A stretch of DNA of 9,797 nucleotides from Dehalococcoidia bacterium (GTDB lineage: Bacteria; Chloroflexota; Dehalococcoidia; Dehalococcoidales; RBG-16-60-22), in contig JABMRL010000235.1 of the NCBI GenBank assembly GCA_013202615.1, forward strand, positions 1-9,797. Direction: 5' to 3'. This document shows positions 6,611 to 9,797 of this stretch, in pieces (within the stretch, counting starts at the first letter, position 1; every line of letters starts with the position of its first letter). The translations under genes and the position numbers were made by a program. The notes beneath the pieces are model-generated. The model did not search any database. It was not told the origin of the DNA and was given only the letters and a program-made list of their open reading frames with translations.

Positions 6611-7342
6611 TCAGAACATACCTTCCCTCTTCAGGCTCAGGTATTTCCGGTCTCCAATGATAACATGGTCCAGCACATCGATGCCCATAATCTCACCTGC
6701 GTCGGCGAGGCGTTTGGTCAAGCTGATATCATCCTCGGAGGCTTCCGGGTCACCGGAGGGGTGGTTATGGGCAAAGATTACTGAAGCCGCGCTGGCAGAA
6801 ATCGCCTCTTTGAACACCTCCCGGGGATGGACAATACTGCTGTCCAGGCTGCCGACTGATATCTCAGCTACCCTTATCAGCTGATTCCTGGTATCCAGCA
6901 GAAGAGCCAGAAAATATTCCTTCTTCTTGCTTTTCAGGCGACTGCGGACCTGCGCCACGACGTCTTCCGGTGTCTTGACCACCTCTCTCTTTTCGCTATC
7001 GTGGTAATCTTCGATACGGCTGACCAATTCAAAAACGGCTCTTATCTGCGCCGCCTTGGCGAGGCCGATTCCCTTGACCCCGGACAGCTCCTCAAGCGAG
7101 GCACCGGCAATCCCTTTGAGGCTGCCGAACTTGCTTAAGAGCCTCTGGGCGGTTACCATCACCGACTCGCCGGAGATGCCCCGGCCCAGAATAACCGCCA
7201 GAATCTCCTGAGCGGAAAGCGCCTCGGCACCGAACTTCTGCAGCCGCTCTCTCGGCCGTTCCGAAGCCGGCAGGTCATGGATGGTGAATGACTTTTTTAC
7301 TTTGCTTTTTTCCACTGCGCTGCCGAAACTTATTGGGCTCAT
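6611..7342 (-). CDS. radC: RadC/JAMM-domain protein
   Basis: This is a 243-residue RadC-family protein. It has the PASERPRERL N-terminal motif (25-34), a helix-hairpin-helix around LSGVKGIGLAKAAQI (86-100), and a C-terminal JAMM/MPN+ metal-binding domain with the signature AHNHPSGDPEAS (191-202: His192, His194, Ser196, Asp198). RadC was long called a DNA repair protein; its real role remains unclear, and a metal-dependent hydrolase function is suggested by the JAMM residues. The start ATG overlaps the TGA of the upstream peptidase gene in ATGA (7339-7342), and I see no good ribosome binding site of its own, so translation probably depends on coupling. The N terminus is about 18 residues longer than usual, with a lysine- and serine-rich lead, but no later in-frame ATG gives a better fit. 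Confidence 0.93.
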   Translation of the reverse strand: MSPISFGSAVEKSKVKKSFTIHDLPASERPRERLQKFGAEALSAQEILAVILGRGISGESVMVTAQRLLSKFGSLKGIAGASLEELSGVKGIGLAKAAQIRAVFELVSRIEDYHDSEKREVVKTPEDVVAQVRSRLKSKKKEYFLALLLDTRNQLIRVAEISVGSLDSSIVHPREVFKEAISASAASVIFAHNHPSGDPEASEDDISLTKRLADAGEIMGIDVLDHVIIGDRKYLSLKREGMF

Positions 7343-8433
7343 TTTACGATATAGCTGAGCCAGAGTCCATTTAAACCATCCATATCAAAGCCATATACTT
7401 TGAGCAGGGCTTCATCGTAGCCGCTCCCCTCTTGAAATGTGCCCAACAACTCAAGCATCTTACTCTGGCCATAATTGTTAATCAATAAGTCAACCAGACT
7501 GTAGCTCTGGGCATAGGCGAGTATCGATTCCTCGGCATAAGCGGAAAAGGGGCTGGCGAGGCTGCGCACCGTTATCAGCGTATCTTCATCAATAGCTTTG
7601 ACAAGCAGGTTGACGAATACCGGCTCCAGCGACCCTTCGGCGTACATGGCGAAGCCCTCGTCGAGCCATGTAGGCAGGTCATTATAGGGGTTGAAGACCA
7701 CCTGGTGGATTACCAGATGCGTCAGCTCATGAGTCATCGCCCGCTTGCCCCAGCCAAGGTTGTCCGGGGGGATGCCAATGGCAATGGTACTGAACCTGGT
7801 ATAGGCTACACCCCCCGTCCATTCCTGAGGGAATATCATGGCGCCGAGCAGGTCTTCTGACCTGGCGTATATATATATCTCAGCCGGACTCTCCAGTCCG
7901 GCGCCGGTATCGCTGTGCAGGCGCACCAGTGTCTGCTGTGCCGTGTCCATTAGTTCCCGGGCGAAGGCATCATCCCCCTTATACCAGTACAGGGTTATTA
8001 ACCCCTCGCTCAGGCTGCGCCAGGAATAGCGGTCGTCATTGACCTGAACTGTCGCCGGTTCGGTTTCTAACTCCTCGCCGGCAGCATCTCTAACCGTCCA
8101 CCAGTAGCTCAGGCTGCTGCCCGGCGGCAGGCCACCGGTCTTTCTCATATCCCAGCTCCACTCCGCATTGACCATCTCCGCCGGTTCAAACTCGAGGGAC
8201 ACTTCGCTGATAACCTCGGCATGACGCATCCGGTCAACGGTATAGTGCAGACGGATATCGGTGATAGAAGCATCGCTGGCCGCGGAGAGACCAAAATTGA
8301 CCTTCATCGGAAAATCAACTTCAACCCGGCTCTCCAGCACCTGCAGCCCGTCAGCGGCCCGAACGGTCGCCGGACTCAGAGGTATAAAGAGCAAAATGGC
8401 AATCAGGATTAACTGCCCTGCCTTTTTTATCAC
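7339..8433 (-). CDS. Secreted HExxH metallopeptidase (Peptidase MA-like family)
   Basis: The gene starts with GTG, overlaps the prfB stop in GTGA, and has GGAGG at 8439-8443, 5 bases ahead and inside prfB. The 364-residue product begins with a signal peptide (MIKK, then a hydrophobic stretch at about 8-20, with likely cleavage after VRA26). A beta-rich N-terminal domain (about 30-130) includes LSYWWTVRDAAGEELET. The catalytic domain has the zinc motif THELTH (His235, Glu236, His239) and the third ligand Glu259 in WLDEGFAMYAEG, typical of gluzincin peptidases and of the Peptidase MA-like family. It is probably exported to the cell surface or medium. No lipobox Cys and no second transmembrane segment are visible. 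The substrate is unknown. Its place between prfB and radC with overlapping ends suggests a stable operon without explaining its role. Confidence 0.85.
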   Translation of the reverse strand: MIKKAGQLILIAILLFIPLSPATVRAADGLQVLESRVEVDFPMKVNFGLSAASDASITDIRLHYTVDRMRHAEVISEVSLEFEPAEMVNAEWSWDMRKTGGLPPGSSLSYWWTVRDAAGEELETEPATVQVNDDRYSWRSLSEGLITLYWYKGDDAFARELMDTAQQTLVRLHSDTGAGLESPAEIYIYARSEDLLGAMIFPQEWTGGVAYTRFSTIAIGIPPDNLGWGKRAMTHELTHLVIHQVVFNPYNDLPTWLDEGFAMYAEGSLEPVFVNLLVKAIDEDTLITVRSLASPFSAYAEESILAYAQSYSLVDLLINNYGQSKMLELLGTFQEGSGYDEALLKVYGFDMDGLNGLWLSYIVK

Positions 8434-9528
8434 TCTTCCCTCCCCAGGCCGGACCGATGATAGGCCTCCAGAAAGCCGTCCAGTTCGCCGTCGAGCACGG
8501 CGTCAGGGTTGCTCGTCTGAAAGTCGGTCCGATGGTCTTTGGTCATCTTGTAGGGATGCAGGATATAACTTCTAATCTGGTTTCCCCAGCCCGCAACGAT
8601 GTGCTTTCCTTTGAGCTTGGCTTTTTCCTCGGCGCGTTTCTTCAGTTCCAGCTCCAGCAGGCGCGACCGGAGTATCGTCATCGCAGTCTCTTTATTACGG
8701 AATTGAGAGCGCTCGCTCTGGCAGGTAACTGCCAGCCCCGTGGCCAGGTGAGTTAATCTGACCGCGCTGCTTGTCTTCTGCATGTGCTGCCCGCCCGGCC
8801 CGCTGGAACGGAAAGTCTCCACTTTCAAATCTTCGGGGTCGATTTTGATATCAACATCCGCTTTCGCCTCCGGCATTATCTCAACCAGGGCGAATGAGGT
8901 ATGTCGGGCGTGGTCGGCGTCAAATGGGGACAGCCGAACCAGCCGGTGAACACCATGCTCCGCTCTCAGGTACCCGTAGGCGTAATCGCCGGCAATATCA
9001 ATGAGCACGCTCTTCACGCCGGCTTCCTCGCCGGCGGTACTTTCCAGTACCTCTGCCTGGTAGCCATGCCGCTCGGCCCACCGGAGGTACATCCGCATCA
9101 GCATCTCCGCCCAGTCCTGAGACTCGGTGCCTCCAGCGCCGGCGTGGACTGCCAGAATGGCATTGCGCTCATCAAACTCACCACTGAAAGCAAGCTGGAA
9201 TTCAAGCTGAGCGAGAATCGACTCAACTTCCTCTGTCTCTGAGATTATCTCTGTCTGCAATGATTCGTCTTCTCCGGTCAGGTGAGCCAGTTCGACCAGG
9301 TCCGTTACTCTTTTCTCCAGTTCCCGCCATCGTTCCGCAGTCCTCTTTTGCCCCACCAGGCAACGCATGGTATCCTGTGCTTTGGACTGGTTCAGCCAGA
9401 AGTCCGGCTGCGCCGACTCTTTCTCTAGCCTGCTGACGGCCACTTCTTTGCCGGCAATGTCAAAGATGCACCAGTGCCATTGAAATTCGAGACCGCAGGT
9501 CTTCCAGTTTGTCCAGTAACTCCGGCAT
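8430..9528 (-). CDS. prfB: Peptide chain release factor 2, expressed by +1 programmed frameshift
   Basis: RF2 recognises UGA and UAA stops and triggers peptide release. The first 22 codons run from ATG at 9526-9528 to CTT at 9463-9465, followed by in-frame TGA (9460-9462). Skipping one T resumes at GAC (9459-9461) and runs to TGA at 8430-8432, giving 365 residues, the usual RF2 length. In the joined protein the RF2-specific SPF anticodon-like tripeptide is at about 200-202 (RLSPFDADHARHTSF) and the catalytic GGQ at about 245-247 (SSGPGGQHMQKTSSAVR). The first start is supported by GGAG at 9537-9540, 8 bases upstream. A reading that begins at the GTG at 9443 would lose the conserved N-terminal helix and has no supporting ribosome site. 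The gene is 32 bases after nfi and overlaps the peptidase gene by 4 bases. Readthrough efficiency should depend on RF2 level (autoregulation known in other bacteria). Confidence 0.95.
9459..9470 (-). promoter_or_regulatory. RF2 +1 programmed frameshift site
   Basis: The minus strand reads CAT CTT TGA C, the classic CUU-UGA-C slippery stop of prfB. Directly before it is GGTG within CTGGTGCAT. It sits at the same distance as the internal Shine-Dalgarno AGGGGG of E. coli prfB and can pair with the CCAC part of the anti-Shine-Dalgarno sequence. Reading shifts from CTT to TTT in the P site and then to GAC. The protein continues DIAGKEVAVSRLEKE, which matches the RF2 N-terminal helix, so the shift is real and not a sequencing error. 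Confidence 0.93.
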
Positions 9529-9536
9529 TTATGCCA

Positions 9537-9540
9537 CTCC
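9537..9540 (-). promoter_or_regulatory. Ribosome binding site of prfB
   Basis: GGAG (in ACAGGAGTGG) lies 8 bases before the ATG at 9526-9528. It fixes the zero-frame start upstream of the frameshift site. Confidence 0.7.
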
Positions 9541-9560
9541 TGTTATCAGAACAGTCTACT

Positions 9561-9797
9561 CTAACCGCTCATTTCATGAGCCGGCACGAATTCTTTCTCT
9601 TTCAGGTTTCCTCCCGCCGCCAGATGGGCCAAACGCAGCGGCTCCGGTATACGATAGCCCCGACAGCACGCCAGCACCCAGCGAATGGAAGCCTCAAGGT
9701 CCACTTTATGACCGATGGAAATATAGAGCGGGCTTATAGCCGTCTTCGTGCGCAGGACGGCCCCGATGACCTCACCATTATCCACCAGGTCGGTGCA
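9561..9797 (-). CDS. nfi: Endonuclease V, C-terminal part (cut by window edge)
   Basis: The frame is open to the right edge, leaving 78 C-terminal residues and a TAG stop. Visible Nfi features are GEVIGAVLRT, the SIGHKVDLEASIRWVLACC segment with its conserved GH, and the closing RIPEPLRLAHLAA motif. Endonuclease V cuts the second phosphodiester bond 3' of deoxyinosine and other deaminated bases in DNA, and some members also act on inosine in RNA. The catalytic N-terminal acids lie outside the window and cannot be checked. The tail after LAHLAAGG (NLKEKEFVPAHEMSG) is somewhat longer than in many family members. It is followed after 32 bases by prfB, probably in one transcript. Confidence 0.9.
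   Translation of the reverse strand, partial: CTDLVDNGEVIGAVLRTKTAISPLYISIGHKVDLEASIRWVLACCRGYRIPEPLRLAHLAAGGNLKEKEFVPAHEMSG

Noticed and set aside
5797..6660. Plus-strand open frame of 287 codons opposite the corrinoid gene
   Set aside because: It is antisense to a protein with a complete B12-binding signature and crosses two gene boundaries.
7862..7880. Short TA repeat (gtatatatatat) as a regulatory or unstable element
   Set aside because: It lies inside the peptidase coding frame, where it encodes EIYIYA, and is too short to be a notable repeat.
9459..9528. Frameshift near the prfB 5' end as a sequencing error or pseudogene
   Set aside because: The break falls exactly at CTT TGA C, the conserved programmed site of RF2, and the joined protein has normal length and motifs.

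Overview
The window is a gene-dense bacterial stretch with moderately high GC (estimated by eye) and no RNA gene, insertion sequence or CRISPR array that I can see. The source is probably an uncultured anaerobe of the Chloroflexota, perhaps Dehalococcoidia. That placement rests on the style of the release factor 2 and Peptidase-MA-like proteins and on the corrinoid methyltransferase genes. It is an inference and not proven by anything in the sequence.

Plus strand, 1-3045: three closely spaced genes form one operon that enters from the left edge. They encode a DapA/N-acetylneuraminate-lyase-family class I aldolase (5' end missing), a mandelate-racemase-type enolase-superfamily enzyme, and a phosphotriesterase-family metal hydrolase. 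A hydrolase or lactonase, an acid dehydratase and a keto-acid aldolase would make a coherent route for breaking down a sugar acid or sugar lactone. The substrate cannot be read from the sequence.

Minus strand, 9797-6611: nfi (endonuclease V, cut by the right edge), prfB (release factor 2, with the +1 programmed frameshift at CTT-TGA-C), a secreted HExxH metallopeptidase and radC. The last three overlap by 4 bases stop-to-start, so they are probably translationally coupled.

Minus strand, 6584-3081: only 26 bases after radC comes a corrinoid-protein gene (MtmC/MtbC type), then two tandem genes for proteins of about 462 residues. These two are homologous to monomethylamine:corrinoid methyltransferase MtmB of methanogens, in the same C-then-B order as mtmCB. 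Both have an ordinary valine codon (GTC) where MtmB carries pyrrolysine, and TAG serves as a normal stop elsewhere in the window. This is therefore a pyrrolysine-independent MtmB-family methyl-transfer cassette with two diverged substrate subunits and unknown substrates, and it is the most interesting part of the window. The corrinoid gene's amber stop is also in frame with the first methyltransferase, with no other stop between them.

The two blocks converge at 3046-3080, where only 35 bases separate the stops and no clear terminator is visible. No corrinoid reductive activase, no methylcorrinoid:CoM or methylcorrinoid:tetrahydrofolate methyltransferase, no transporter and no regulator is present, so the methyl acceptor and substrate remain open.
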